Positions 36,377-45,351 of a stretch of 64,000 bases of DNA are shown here, one piece after another. The position numbers and the translations under genes are program-made. Each line of letters opens with the position of its first letter. Position 1 is the stretch's first letter. The stretch comes from Candidatus Peregrinibacteria bacterium (GTDB taxonomy: Bacteria; Patescibacteriota; Gracilibacteria; UBA1369; LOWO2-01-FULL-3), in contig JABILX010000004.1 of NCBI GenBank assembly GCA_018654255.1, positions 124,001 to 188,000 of the forward strand, read 5' to 3'. The notes under the pieces were generated by a model. The model did not search any database. It was not told the origin of the DNA and saw only the letters and a program-made list of their open reading frames with translations.

Positions 36377-36405
36377 AATATAGAGTCTTTTTATGATCAA
36401 GACAA
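36377..36405 (-). promoter_or_regulatory. Near-leaderless promoter of dnaE-aspS
   Basis: Minus strand TTGTCT, 17 bases, TATATT. Predicted transcript start one base before the dnaE ATG. It lies just downstream of tRNA-Leu. Confidence 0.5.
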
Positions 36406-36419
36406 TCGAATTGAAATAA

Positions 36420-36504
36420 TGGTGCCCAGAGAGAGACTCGAACTCTCACAGGTTTCCCTACCAGTTCCTAAGACTGGCGCGTCTACCAGTTCCGCCACCT
36501 GGGC
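36420..36504 (-). tRNA. tRNA-Leu (anticodon TAG)
   Basis: An 85-base class II tRNA with a long variable arm (TGGTAGGGAAACC region) and encoded CCA. Acceptor GCCCAGG/TCTGGGC, anticodon loop CTTAGGA, T arm GTTCGAGTC. Confidence 0.95.
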
Positions 36505-36527
36505 ATAGCTTTCAAAAAGCATGCAAA

Positions 36528-36556
36528 AAAGTACCAGAACGCCCTCATGTAGTCAA
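36528..36556 (-). promoter_or_regulatory. Promoter of tRNA-Leu
   Basis: Minus strand TTGACT, 17 bases ending in TGG, TACTTT; about 24 bases before the tRNA 5' end. Confidence 0.55.
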
Positions 36557-36582
36557 ACATAAATAAAAAACAAAAAAAGCAT

Positions 36583-36611
36583 TTGACAAGTGTCAAGGAA
36601 AGTAATACAAT
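36583..36611 (+). promoter_or_regulatory. Strong promoter upstream of sigma-4/HARE gene 1 (distal)
   Basis: TTGACA, 17 bases, TACAAT: perfect -35 and near-perfect -10. The -35 is one arm of the inverted repeat TTGACA-AG-TGTCAA, a possible operator. It would give a leader of about 129 bases. Confidence 0.7.
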
Positions 36612-36673
36612 GGGCCTCCTTCTATTTCTATGATTATATCACTACACATTTGCACAAGCTGCAATTTTATTGC

Positions 36674-36702
36674 TTGACAGTATATTCATTTATAAATATC
36701 TT
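36674..36702 (+). promoter_or_regulatory. Promoter of sigma-4/HARE gene 1 (proximal)
   Basis: TTGACA, 17 bases, TATCTT, with a predicted leader of about 38 bases. Confidence 0.5.
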
Positions 36703-36746
36703 AGTACGGCCAGTAATGGCAATAAACCATTAAAATCAATAAAACC

Positions 36747-37793
36747 ATGTCTACAAGCACTAAAATAAACCTCACCCAGATCTTAGAAGAGATATTCCTT
36801 GTACTGACGACAAAGGAGAAAGAGGTAGTTGTTAAGAGGTTTAGCCTCGACAACAAGTCTAAACAGACCCTAGAGAAAATAGGTCAGCATTTTTCTGTAA
36901 CAAGAGAAAGAATCAGACAAATAGAGAAAATAGCTCTTGGAAAACTAAGGAGAACAGTAAGAAACACGAAGCTAAACATGATCAATGAAATTTCAAACGA
37001 GATTATGGAAGAAAATGGGGGAGTAATGCTTGAAAAGAGAATGGTTGCTGAAATTTTGAATAAAATAGCCTCTTCGCAAGACGTAGATAAATACATCATT
37101 AAATTAGCACTTCATATCAATTCAGACCTAGCGAAGGTAGAGAAAAACAACACATTGCACCCTTATTGGAAAAACAAAGAAATCGATGCTAAAGAAATAG
37201 ACAAACTACTTCAATCAGGAGTTAAACTTCTAAAAAAGGCAAAGGAAATTCAAGACGGAAGCAAGCTCGCAGCTGCTATAAAACAGGACTTAAAAGGAAA
37301 GGTAGACGCAGCAGATGTTATGATCGTTTCAGCCCTAGAAGTAGACAAGAGAATTAAAAAGATCCCGGAAGGATTCGGTCTTATGGAATGGAGACACATC
37401 AATCCTAGATCAATCCGTGACAAAGCGTACATCGTCCTTAAAAAAGCCAACAAACCACTTCACTTTGTAGAGATCGCTAACAAGATCACAGAGGCAGGTT
37501 TCGACAAAAAAGTCGTTACCACTCAAGCTGTTCACAACGAACTTATCCGATACGAACAATTCGTATTAGTAGGTCGTGGTCTATATGCCCTAAAAGAATG
37601 GGGATATACCGAAGGTACAGTTGCTGATGTAATAGAATTACTTCTTAAAAAGAAGAGTCCTATGACAAAGCAAGAGATCATCGAAGGTGTTCTAAAGCAA
37701 AGACAAGTCAAGAAAGGAACAATCTCACTAAACTTGCAAAAGAATCCACAATTTGTCAGAGTTGGACGTGCAGTTTATAAATTAAGTAAATAG
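36747..37793 (+). CDS. Sigma-region-4 plus HARE-HTH regulator (paralogue 1)
   Basis: A 348-residue protein. Residues 6-67 are a sigma70 region 4 helix-turn-helix with the region 4.2 signature [21 protein letters not shown]; no sigma region 2 is present, so it cannot melt promoters as a full sigma factor. Residues about 225-345 hold a HARE-HTH winged helix (RDKAYIVLKKANKPLHFVEI, VHNELIRYEQFVLVGRGLYAL), the fold of the Firmicutes RNA polymerase delta subunit. A homologue with the same order lies at 43.3-44.4 kb. It probably binds promoter -35 regions and RNA polymerase. The HIT gene follows after two bases. Confidence 0.82.
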   Translation: MSTSTKINLTQILEEIFLVLTTKEKEVVVKRFSLDNKSKQTLEKIGQHFSVTRERIRQIEKIALGKLRRTVRNTKLNMINEISNEIMEENGGVMLEKRMVAEILNKIASSQDVDKYIIKLALHINSDLAKVEKNNTLHPYWKNKEIDAKEIDKLLQSGVKLLKKAKEIQDGSKLAAAIKQDLKGKVDAADVMIVSALEVDKRIKKIPEGFGLMEWRHINPRSIRDKAYIVLKKANKPLHFVEIANKITEAGFDKKVVTTQAVHNELIRYEQFVLVGRGLYALKEWGYTEGTVADVIELLLKKKSPMTKQEIIEGVLKQRQVKKGTISLNLQKNPQFVRVGRAVYKLSK

Positions 37794-37795
37794 AA

Positions 37796-38119
37796 ATGCC
37801 CGAAGATTGCATCTTCTGCAAAATTATCAACAAAGAAATCCCTTCCGAAATTTTATACGAAGACGATCTTTGTATGATCTTTCCTGATATAAACCCAGTT
37901 GCAAAAACACATCTTCTCATTATCCCAAAGAAGCACATAGCAACGATCGCAAACCTCGCACCAGAAGACGAGAAGCTGATAGGTCACATGGTCGGAAAAG
38001 CCCGCGATATAGCAAAAGAGCGCAACATAGACGGCTATCAACTTCTATACAGAGTCGGAAAAGGAGGAGGACAGGAAGTTTTCCACATCCACCTTCACCT
38101 CACGTCGGACCAAGGCTAA
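37796..38119 (+). CDS. HIT-family nucleotide hydrolase
   Basis: A 107-residue histidine triad protein. It opens with EDCIFCKIINKEIPSEILYEDD and ends with the catalytic motif VFHIHLHLT (HxHxH). HIT proteins of the HINT branch hydrolyse nucleoside phosphoramidates and adenylates. The usual C-terminal residues after the triad are short here. It begins two bases after the sigma-4/HARE gene, probably cotranscribed. Confidence 0.93.
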   Translation: MPEDCIFCKIINKEIPSEILYEDDLCMIFPDINPVAKTHLLIIPKKHIATIANLAPEDEKLIGHMVGKARDIAKERNIDGYQLLYRVGKGGGQEVFHIHLHLTSDQG

Positions 38120-39075
38120 TCAATATCAAGACTAAAATCCATCCCCGAAGCATCCATCGTCAAACAACCCATTGATATGATGTCGACTCCGGTTTTAGCA
38201 TATTCAACCAAATTATCGGCTGAAATCCCACCCGAAGCCTCAAACAAAATAGAATCGTAAACATCCTTTGACTTTAAAGCATCCAAAGTCTCACCAACTT
38301 CAGTAGCGCTCATGTTGTCAAACAACACACAAGTAGGAGAGCCAAACTTCATAGAAGAAAGGTTTTCAGCAGCCTTAATAGCAGACTCCTTATCTTCAAC
38401 TTCAATCTCAACAAAACGAGCATCAACTCCACTGTCAGACAAATTTTTCAAAGCCGTAGCTTGAGAATCACCCAAGATTTTCAAATGATTGTCCTTAATC
38501 AAAATAGCATCTGCCAAATTCAACCTATGAGTACCGCCTCCACCAAGAACACAACCCTTTTTATCAAGCAATCCCCACAAAGTTTTCCTCGTAGGTACGA
38601 CTAGGGCATCGCTCCCAGCATCAGTAATAATAGAAACCATCTCAGAAGTTTTTGTAGCAACACCACTCATTCTCATAATCAAGTTCAAAGCAACTCTCTC
38701 AACCGCCAAAATATCTCGGACAGAACCACTCAAACGCATCACACGATCCCCGGTCTTGACCCGAGCCCCGTCCTCAACCAACATCTCTACCTTGAGTTTT
38801 CCCAACCTAGGACGAAACCTAGGATCACTATCGACCAAAAAATACATAATTTCTTCCAAACCAGCTAGAACACCATTACTACCAGACACAACGTGGGCTG
38901 TCTTCACCTCATCATTTTTAATAACGCTTGCGGTTGTAATATCCCCAAGCACACCCAAATCTTTCTCCAATTCAAGAAAAGTGTAGCGAAAAACCCACTG
39001 TTTATAATCGTTTTTACTAACACTCAAAAAATCCTTAGCATTGTGTGTAAGATTTTTTAATGATTTTCTATCCAT
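38116..39075 (-). CDS. nadC: Nicotinate-nucleotide pyrophosphorylase (carboxylating)
   Basis: NadC turns quinolinate and PRPP into nicotinate mononucleotide in NAD synthesis. The protein (319 residues from ATG 39075) has the N-terminal domain GDITTASVI and the barrel motifs VPTRKTLWGLLDKKGCVLGGGGTHR in part, DAILIKDNHL, EIEVED and EASGGI. A longer frame to 39111 overlaps the preceding gene; MDRKSLKN is preferred. NadA and NadB are not seen here, so quinolinate may come from elsewhere. CPR genomes often lack this pathway, so its presence is informative. Confidence 0.93.
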   Translation of the reverse strand: MDRKSLKNLTHNAKDFLSVSKNDYKQWVFRYTFLELEKDLGVLGDITTASVIKNDEVKTAHVVSGSNGVLAGLEEIMYFLVDSDPRFRPRLGKLKVEMLVEDGARVKTGDRVMRLSGSVRDILAVERVALNLIMRMSGVATKTSEMVSIITDAGSDALVVPTRKTLWGLLDKKGCVLGGGGTHRLNLADAILIKDNHLKILGDSQATALKNLSDSGVDARFVEIEVEDKESAIKAAENLSSMKFGSPTCVLFDNMSATEVGETLDALKSKDVYDSILFEASGGISADNLVEYAKTGVDIISMGCLTMDASGMDFSLDID

Positions 39076-39080
39076 ATTGA

Positions 39081-39614
39081 TTACATTACGCCATGTACAA
39101 AACGTAACCACAGAGTTTTTGCAGCGTCTGCGGTTGCCTTTGACAAAGCCACGAGGAGAGCTTTTAGTTCCCTTATTTTCTTAACAACATTATTTACCTC
39201 AAAAGCACTGACCGAACCAGGTTTTCTTAGAATCTTCCTAGCTCTTTTGTTCAAATATCGAACTTCTTTTTCAATTTCTTTTTTAACTTGTCTAAGCATC
39301 ACTTTTTCAGAAGGGGCAGATTTCAACAATTGTGCTTTGATTTGAGCGGCAGTCATCTGAGTAGCGCGATCATCTTTTTTTCGCGAACCTTTTACCCCAT
39401 CTCCTTTTTGTTCAGATTGTTCTCTAATGCCTTCACTTACCTCACCTTGAACCTCAGCCGACTCACCAAGATCAACATACTCAGCGGTTTTGCTTGCAGT
39501 AGATTCAAAAGGTTGTTTAGGCAGATCATTCAAATTTTCCTTACGAATCTCTGAGTTCGAAGAGTTAGAATTTGATTGATCTTTTTCCGGTGATTTTGGT
39601 GTGTTTTGTTTCAT
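39081..39614 (-). CDS. Charged hypothetical protein with helical C-terminal half
   Basis: A 177-residue protein. Residues 1-85 are low complexity (Ser, Asn, Glu, Lys; KSPEKDQSNSNSSNSE) and probably disordered. Residues 88-177 are helical and basic (MTAAQIKAQLLKSAP, MLRQVKKEIEKEVRYLNKRARKI). I do not recognise a named family. It has a perfect-consensus promoter and one of the few clear Shine-Dalgarno sequences here (GGAG, five bases before ATG), so high expression is expected. nadC follows after five bases. Confidence 0.65.
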   Translation of the reverse strand: MKQNTPKSPEKDQSNSNSSNSEIRKENLNDLPKQPFESTASKTAEYVDLGESAEVQGEVSEGIREQSEQKGDGVKGSRKKDDRATQMTAAQIKAQLLKSAPSEKVMLRQVKKEIEKEVRYLNKRARKILRKPGSVSAFEVNNVVKKIRELKALLVALSKATADAAKTLWLRFVHGVM

Positions 39615-39628
39615 GATTACTCCTCTTA

Positions 39629-39657
39629 ATTATAGATGAAACGAAATCTAATGTCAA
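39629..39657 (-). promoter_or_regulatory. Perfect-consensus promoter of the 39.1-kb gene and nadC
   Basis: Minus strand TTGACA, 17 bases, TATAAT: both hexamers match the sigma-70 consensus exactly. A GGAG Shine-Dalgarno sequence precedes the ATG. Confidence 0.85.
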
Positions 39658-39670
39658 TCTAGCCATGAGG

Positions 39671-39699
39671 TTGTAATGTAAGCTTTTTTGCTATAAAAT
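39671..39699 (+). promoter_or_regulatory. Near-leaderless promoter of valS
   Basis: TTGTAA, 17 bases, TAAAAT (or the overlapping TATAAA with TGC extension). Predicted transcript start is one to three bases before the GTG start codon. Confidence 0.5.
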
Positions 39700-39706
39700 C
39701 ACAGCC

Positions 39707-42322
39707 GTGAAAAAAGAAATCGAAAAAGCTTACAACGCCAAGAAGTACGAAGACTCTTTATACAAAAAATGGGAAGAGTCCGGAGCTTTTTCTCCGAAAA
39801 TAGATAAGAGCAAAAAACCGTTCACAATAATGATGCCTCCACCTAATGCAACGGGGCAACTTCATCTTGGACACGCGATGATGCTGGCTATCGAGGATAT
39901 AATGATCAGGTATCACAGGATGAAAGGGGACCCAAGTCTTTGGTTGCCAGGAACAGATCACGCAGCTATAGCAACACAGAACAAAGTAGAACAAGAATTG
40001 GCAAAGAAAGGCATAACACGTCACGACCTTGGTAGGGAGAAATTTCTGAAAGAAGTCAGGGCCTATGTGAAAAATTCACAAGGAACCATAAGACGGCAAA
40101 TTAGGAAAATGGGAAGTTCGTGCGATTGGACCAGGGAAAGATACACTTTAGACGATGGCTTATCCAAAGTAGTGGAAGATGTTTTTGTGAAAATGTACAA
40201 AGATGGACTGATCTACAGAGGCGATAGGATCGTGAACTGGTGTCCAAGATGCCACTCGACACTATCTGACGACGAAGTAGACTACAAGTCAGAAAACGCA
40301 AAAATGTATTGGATAAAATACGGTCCGTTTGTTCTAGCAACCACAAGGCCAGAAACAAAACTTGGAGATACAGCCGTAGCGGTGCATCCAAAAGATAAGA
40401 GGTACAAAGAGATGATCGGAAAAAAATATCAGATCCCAGGAGTCCTAGGAGATTTCGAAGTTATAGTTGTTGGAGACAAGGCTGTAGATCCAGAGTTTGG
40501 GTCAGGAGCAGTAAAGGTAACACCAGCGCACAGCTTTACTGATTTCGAAATAGCACAGAGACATAATGTTCCAGTCAAAAAAATAATAGACGAGGATGGA
40601 AAGATGATGGAAAACTGCGGCAAGTACGAGGGAATGACGACAGCCGAATGTAGAAAAGAAATCTTGAAAGACATGGAAAAGATGGGGCTGCTCGAAAAAG
40701 TAGAAGACTACGAACACAAGTTATCTGTCTGTTACAGATGTGGTTCTTCGATCGAACCACTAACCTCGAAGCAATGGTTCGTAGACGTAAATAAAAAAGC
40801 AAAACGCCTCAACAATAAAACATTAAAAGAAAAATCGCTCGAAGTTGTAAAAGATGGATCAATTAAAATAATTCCATCAAGATTCAACAAAACATACTTT
40901 CACTGGATGGAGAACTTGAGAGATTGGTGTGTATCAAGACAAATTTGGTGGGGGCATAGAATCCCAGTTTGGTATTGTAAGAAATGTGGTGAGGTTCACG
41001 TCTCAGGCGACAAGCCTATCAAATGTAGCGGATGCTCTCACAAAGAGTTCAAACAAGACCCTGACACGTTAGACACCTGGTTTTCGTCTGGTCTATGGAC
41101 GTTCTCTACATTGGACTGGCCAAACGGTGAAGACTACAAGTACTTTCATCCAACTTCAGTTTTAGAAACAGGATACGACATATTGTTTTTCTGGGTAGCA
41201 AGAATGATACTGATGACAACTTATGCGACGGGGGAAGTCCCTTTCAAAAACGTATATCTGCACGGACTGATAAGAGACAAGAATGGAGAGAAGATGAGTA
41301 AATCAAAACCAGAAACTTGTATAGATCCTCTAGACATGATCGATAAGTACGGTACGGACTCGGTCAGGTTGAGCCTAGTGATAGGTGGAACTCCCGGAAA
41401 TGACATGAGGGTGTACGAAGAAAAGATTTCAGGATACAGGAACTTCATAAACAAAATCTGGAATTCATCAAGATTCGTATTAATGAATTTGGACGAAGAA
41501 GATTTGCAAATAGAGTTCAATCCAAAAATGATAAAATCTCTAGCTGACAAATGGATAGTCTCAAGATTAAACGAGATTATCAAAGAATCAACAAAAGACA
41601 TTGAGAAACACAGATTCTCAGATGCAGGAATGAAGATATATGATTTCTTCTGGTCGGAGTTTTGCAACTGGTACTTAGAAATCTCAAAAGGAGACCTCCA
41701 AAACAAAGCGATCCTCAAATACACACTAGAAACATTATTGAAACTACTGCATCCATTCACACCTTTTGTGACAGAAGTTATTTGGGGAGAGTTGAAGAAA
41801 GAAAAAATGCTCATATCTGAAAGCTGGCCAAAACCAGACCCAAAACTAGCATTCGCAAAAGAAGAAAAATCAATGCAAAGAATCCTGAATATAGTTTCTG
41901 CGATTAGAAGAGCTCGGGCCGACTACAACGTTCCACCAGGCAAACAAATCTCTGCTGCGATATATTCTAAATATCACAAAGACTTAGAAGCACAGAGAGA
42001 ACCGATCATGCGATTGGCTCGTCTGGAAGAATTGGAAATTAAAGAAAAAGGCAAAAAGCTTCCAAAATCAAAAGCGGTAATGCTCCCACATATAGAGATT
42101 TACATCCCACTAGAAGAAATGGTTGATGTGGAAAAAGAAACGTTGCGCCTGAAGAAAGAAATAGAATCATTGAAAGAATACATAGAAAAAATAGATTCAA
42201 AATTAAACAACAAAGGGTTCCTGAACAACGCCAAACAGGAGCTAATAGATCAAGAGAAGATAAAGAAAGAAGATGCTAATAACAACCTCCAAAAGCTAGA
42301 AAAAGAATTAAAAGAGCTTTAA
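39707..42322 (+). CDS. valS: Valyl-tRNA synthetase
   Basis: ValRS, 871 residues, class I. It has PPPNATGQLHLGHAMM (HIGH motif), the CP1 editing domain (ATTRPETKLGDTAVAVHP), RDWCVSRQIWWGHRIPVWYC, GEKMSKSKPE (KMSKS) and a C-terminal coiled coil (EKETLRLKKEIESLKEYIEK). The start is GTG at 39707, immediately after its promoter. Two cysteine pairs in the insert (CKKC, CSGC) suggest a zinc site. No T-box leader is present. A weak hairpin GCCTT-CAAA-AAGGC follows the stop. Confidence 0.96.
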   Translation: MKKEIEKAYNAKKYEDSLYKKWEESGAFSPKIDKSKKPFTIMMPPPNATGQLHLGHAMMLAIEDIMIRYHRMKGDPSLWLPGTDHAAIATQNKVEQELAKKGITRHDLGREKFLKEVRAYVKNSQGTIRRQIRKMGSSCDWTRERYTLDDGLSKVVEDVFVKMYKDGLIYRGDRIVNWCPRCHSTLSDDEVDYKSENAKMYWIKYGPFVLATTRPETKLGDTAVAVHPKDKRYKEMIGKKYQIPGVLGDFEVIVVGDKAVDPEFGSGAVKVTPAHSFTDFEIAQRHNVPVKKIIDEDGKMMENCGKYEGMTTAECRKEILKDMEKMGLLEKVEDYEHKLSVCYRCGSSIEPLTSKQWFVDVNKKAKRLNNKTLKEKSLEVVKDGSIKIIPSRFNKTYFHWMENLRDWCVSRQIWWGHRIPVWYCKKCGEVHVSGDKPIKCSGCSHKEFKQDPDTLDTWFSSGLWTFSTLDWPNGEDYKYFHPTSVLETGYDILFFWVARMILMTTYATGEVPFKNVYLHGLIRDKNGEKMSKSKPETCIDPLDMIDKYGTDSVRLSLVIGGTPGNDMRVYEEKISGYRNFINKIWNSSRFVLMNLDEEDLQIEFNPKMIKSLADKWIVSRLNEIIKESTKDIEKHRFSDAGMKIYDFFWSEFCNWYLEISKGDLQNKAILKYTLETLLKLLHPFTPFVTEVIWGELKKEKMLISESWPKPDPKLAFAKEEKSMQRILNIVSAIRRARADYNVPPGKQISAAIYSKYHKDLEAQREPIMRLARLEELEIKEKGKKLPKSKAVMLPHIEIYIPLEEMVDVEKETLRLKKEIESLKEYIEKIDSKLNNKGFLNNAKQELIDQEKIKKEDANNNLQKLEKELKEL

Positions 42323-42325
42323 GCC

Positions 42326-42354
42326 TTCAAAAAGGCACCATTTTAAGGTATAAT
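42326..42354 (+). promoter_or_regulatory. Promoter of the 42.4-kb helical protein
   Basis: TTCAAA, 17 bases ending in AGG, TATAAT, predicted leader about 16 bases. The -35 lies in a weak hairpin after valS that may act as a terminator. Confidence 0.45.
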
Positions 42355-42376
42355 GTCTTGATGTAATTATATCTAA

Positions 42377-43303
42377 ATGGAAGACGCATTCTTCAGACAA
42401 ATAAGGAGAAATCTAGAGGCCTTGATGGTTGAGGGTCGATTGGCCGAAGCCTACTCAAAAGGAAAAGAAATCCTCCAGAAATATCCAGACCAGAAACCAA
42501 TCCGCGATTTGATGGCGGATATTTCCAAAAGAATGATGACGATGAATAAACAGCAAATAAAAGACGGGGTAAAGGAAGCAAAATCATTAAACAAAGCAGG
42601 CGATCTCGTAGGAGCCCTAAGAAAACTGAAAGAATTAATAACTCTCTCCCCACAAGACGCCAAGTTAAAAAGGCTTTATCTAAAAATTCAAAAAACTTAC
42701 AAAGAAAAGATCGACAAGCAATCGAAGAACTTCCTCGAACAAAAATCAAAAGAAATACACGAGCTATACGAGGCAGGGGATCGAACAAACCTGATAATCA
42801 GACTCCAGGAATTAGCGAGAGAATACAAAAACAATAAACAAATGATAACCCTGATAAGAAGCTATAGGGAAAAAATAATTGAAGAAGAAGTGACAAAGAA
42901 AAAAGAACTAATAAATTCAACTAAATTTGAGGACATCAGGGGTTTCATAAAAGATTTAAAGAAGATTGATGAGACGTCGAAGACTATAAAAAACCTAGAG
43001 AATTATATCTCAAGAAGGCAAATGGGGAACCAAGTAGAAAACATCGAAGAGTTTGTATTCGCGAGTGAAGACAGTCTTGCGACGCTGGTGAAGTTGAAGA
43101 AATTTGAAGAAGCGATAATTGTAGCCAATGAAATCCTAAAGACAAACCCAGACAACAAAAAAGTGCGTAAAAATTTAAAGAAAGCCAAAAGGAAAGCATT
43201 TTTCAAAAACCAAAAAGAAGTAGCAAGAAAAATAAAACTATCCCTGCCAAAACTCAAAGAAGAGTACAAAAAGAATAAATCAAATTTCGTGAGAATTCAC
43301 TAA
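42377..43303 (+). CDS. Helical TPR-like protein of unknown function
   Basis: A 308-residue, very basic and helical protein without signal or membrane helices. Segments look like TPR repeats ([25 protein letters not shown] near 22-46; [24 protein letters not shown] near 243-266), with coiled coil between. I do not recognise a named family. It probably serves as a protein or RNA scaffold. Its stop interlocks with the convergent sigma-4/HARE gene. Confidence 0.65.
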   Translation: MEDAFFRQIRRNLEALMVEGRLAEAYSKGKEILQKYPDQKPIRDLMADISKRMMTMNKQQIKDGVKEAKSLNKAGDLVGALRKLKELITLSPQDAKLKRLYLKIQKTYKEKIDKQSKNFLEQKSKEIHELYEAGDRTNLIIRLQELAREYKNNKQMITLIRSYREKIIEEEVTKKKELINSTKFEDIRGFIKDLKKIDETSKTIKNLENYISRRQMGNQVENIEEFVFASEDSLATLVKLKKFEEAIIVANEILKTNPDNKKVRKNLKKAKRKAFFKNQKEVARKIKLSLPKLKEEYKKNKSNFVRIH

Positions 43304-44385
43304 GCTTTTACTAGCTTATAAATCTTCCTTCCAATTCTTTCAAACTTAGCATTGTTCTTTAGAGCAAGAACTATAGTAATTTCTTTGACTTGTCTTTGTT
43401 TAAGAACTTCTTTCAAGATTTGATCCTGCGATAGTTCTTTCTTCTCAGACAAGATTCTTTCAATTACATCTGCTACAGTTCCTTTCTCGTATCCCCAATC
43501 TTTTAGAGCGTAGATACCTCTTCCAATTAAAACGAACTGAGCGTGCCTAATAAGTTCGTTATGAACAGCCTGGATATTGACCTTTTTATTGTCAAAATTC
43601 TTTGAAGAAATTTTCTCAGCGATTTCAACAAAATGCATTGGAGACTTCTCAGTCTTTAGTATGAAACTTATCTTATCCCTCAAAGTCCTAGGGTGGATAT
43701 GTCTCCATTCAAAAAGACCAACCTTTTCCTCGTCCAAAACTTTAACTCTCTTATCAATATCCATTAAAGACTTGAAAGAAAGCCCCGAAAGATTGAAGTC
43801 TTTGATGATTTTGTCCAAATCTCTCTCCAGTCTATGAATAGGCTTTGTATCTTTAGCCTTCCTTAGCTGATTAACAGCCTTCCCAGCAGTATGTTTTAGA
43901 GAATAATCAGTTATATTCTTTTTTCTAATGTAAGGATAAAAGTCGATGGTATTTCCAATACAATCAACGTCATCATGCAAAAACAAAGCGAGACGAATAG
44001 CGTTAACATCAATCTTCGAATCATTGCCCTGAAGGACATTCAAAATTTTATCAACCAAAATATCTTCCCTAATAATTCCACCAGAATCGTCGATGATGTG
44101 AGCAGCAACGCCATGGATATGGACAAGGGCTGTATTGAAAACATTCCTTCTCATTTTAATAAGAGCGTTCTTTTCAATTTGCCTAATTCTTTCTCTAGTA
44201 ACAGAAAATTCTTTTCCAATTTCTTCCAAGGTGTGTTTTCGAGTTTTGTCTAGATTGAACCTCTTGACTACGACTGTTTTTTCTTTGTCAGACAAAAGAA
44301 GTAGGAGATTTTTGACAATAGAATCGAGGTCAAGAAGAGTCGACACAAGCTCGGGATTAGCGGTAGATGAATCTGTTTGTTGCAT
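43300..44385 (-). CDS. Sigma-region-4 plus HARE-HTH regulator (paralogue 2)
   Basis: A 361-residue homologue of the protein at 36.7 kb, aligned along its whole length. Residues about 20-80 are sigma region 4 ([21 protein letters not shown]) and the C-terminal third is HARE-HTH ([50 protein letters not shown]). The middle is helical and more variable. Two such copies 6 kb apart suggest either an old duplication or two general transcription factors. It has its own promoter downstream of the OmpR-like gene. Confidence 0.82.
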   Translation of the reverse strand: MQQTDSSTANPELVSTLLDLDSIVKNLLLLLSDKEKTVVVKRFNLDKTRKHTLEEIGKEFSVTRERIRQIEKNALIKMRRNVFNTALVHIHGVAAHIIDDSGGIIREDILVDKILNVLQGNDSKIDVNAIRLALFLHDDVDCIGNTIDFYPYIRKKNITDYSLKHTAGKAVNQLRKAKDTKPIHRLERDLDKIIKDFNLSGLSFKSLMDIDKRVKVLDEEKVGLFEWRHIHPRTLRDKISFILKTEKSPMHFVEIAEKISSKNFDNKKVNIQAVHNELIRHAQFVLIGRGIYALKDWGYEKGTVADVIERILSEKKELSQDQILKEVLKQRQVKEITIVLALKNNAKFERIGRKIYKLVKA

Positions 44386-44421
44386 AGGAATGAGGGTAAG
44401 GGAATGATTTTGCTAATTCGA

Positions 44422-44450
44422 ATTATAAAAAGTCTTTGCGTGTTTGGCAA
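44422..44450 (-). promoter_or_regulatory. Promoter of sigma-4/HARE gene 2
   Basis: Minus strand TTGCCA, 17 bases, TATAAT. Predicted leader about 29 bases. Confidence 0.6.
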
Positions 44451-44504
44451 AAAAAACGTCTTATTCGGATTTACAAACGGAGCATATATTTTAGAGTTCC
44501 AATT

Positions 44505-45176
44505 CTATTCGATTATATACCCAGCGCATGGAATAGTTTTTATGACCGGGCTTTCGACATGTTTTTTGATTTTGCGTCTAAGACGACTCATGTGGACATC
44601 GATTGTAGACATAGAGCCAAGTAAATTCTTACCCCAAATGAATTCAAACATATCCGTTTTAGACACAACTCGCCCTCTATTATTTATCAGAAACTGCAGG
44701 ATATAAAATTCTTTATTAATTAGTTGAATTGTTATTTCATCATTGATATGAAGGGTTCTTTTACGTGGATCTAATTTTAAACTCAAGTCGTCAATGTTAG
44801 CAATCATGGGCTCGTCAGTACCACACAAAACATCCCTCTGAAGAAAGCTTGCGATTTGGTGATAAGAAAACGGAGCAAAAAAAAGAGGCGCATTCACGGC
44901 CTCCTTCATCATATTCAACACTTCAATCTCGCAGTCCTCAATCAAAATGAACAGTTTCTTGCCTGGTGAAAGGTTTTGTAAATGACTGCAAAAGTTAACG
45001 TGTTGTTCTTTAGGGTTTTTTAACAAAACTAAAAAACCATCATGATAAATGAAATCATAATGATCGGTCACAGAAAAATCAGTTTTATAAATAAGACATT
45101 TCAAATTCGAATTATCAAGGCCTCTTTGAACACTTTGGGCTACCAAATAATCTGACGTAATTATCGCAGAAAGCAT
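44505..45176 (-). CDS. OmpR/PhoB-type regulator with degenerate receiver
   Basis: A 223-residue protein. The C-terminal part (about 125-223) is a Trans_reg_C winged helix (LDPRKRTLHINDEITIQLINKE in part, FEFIWGKN, STIDVHMSRLRRKIK, IKTIPCAGYII). The N-terminal part (1-115) has the length and alternation of a CheY-like receiver, but the usual phospho-acceptor segment DLxLP is absent (YDFIYHDGFLVLLKNP stands there). Phosphorylation is therefore doubtful, and no histidine kinase is near. It lies upstream of and on the same strand as the second sigma-4/HARE gene. Confidence 0.78.
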   Translation of the reverse strand: MLSAIITSDYLVAQSVQRGLDNSNLKCLIYKTDFSVTDHYDFIYHDGFLVLLKNPKEQHVNFCSHLQNLSPGKKLFILIEDCEIEVLNMMKEAVNAPLFFAPFSYHQIASFLQRDVLCGTDEPMIANIDDLSLKLDPRKRTLHINDEITIQLINKEFYILQFLINNRGRVVSKTDMFEFIWGKNLLGSMSTIDVHMSRLRRKIKKHVESPVIKTIPCAGYIIE

Positions 45177-45290
45177 TCTTTTATTTTTAAATTAATTGTG
45201 GTGTTTAATTTCGGGCAAAAACGTCTCGAAAACAAGGGGGCAATAAAAAAAGACAAACCACAAGAAGGAAAACGTGCGAAAAAAGTGTTG

Positions 45291-45319
45291 TTGAATTAAA
45301 GACAACAGCAAGATACACT
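45291..45319 (+). promoter_or_regulatory. Promoter of DUF3467-glyS
   Basis: TTGAAT, 17 bases, TACACT. Predicted leader about 26 bases. Confidence 0.45.
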
Positions 45320-45351
45320 ATGGGACGCATATTTATCATTAATTATACAAA

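Noticed and set aside
39658-39706. T-box leader before valS, and likewise before proS, aspS, glyS and cysS
   Set aside because: The gaps are too short for a T-box and no antiterminator sequence is seen.
45177-45351. Riboswitch or small RNA before the DUF3467-glyS pair
   Set aside because: The 175 bases hold a promoter and a weak GTTG/CAAC hairpin only; no glycine aptamer pattern is visible.
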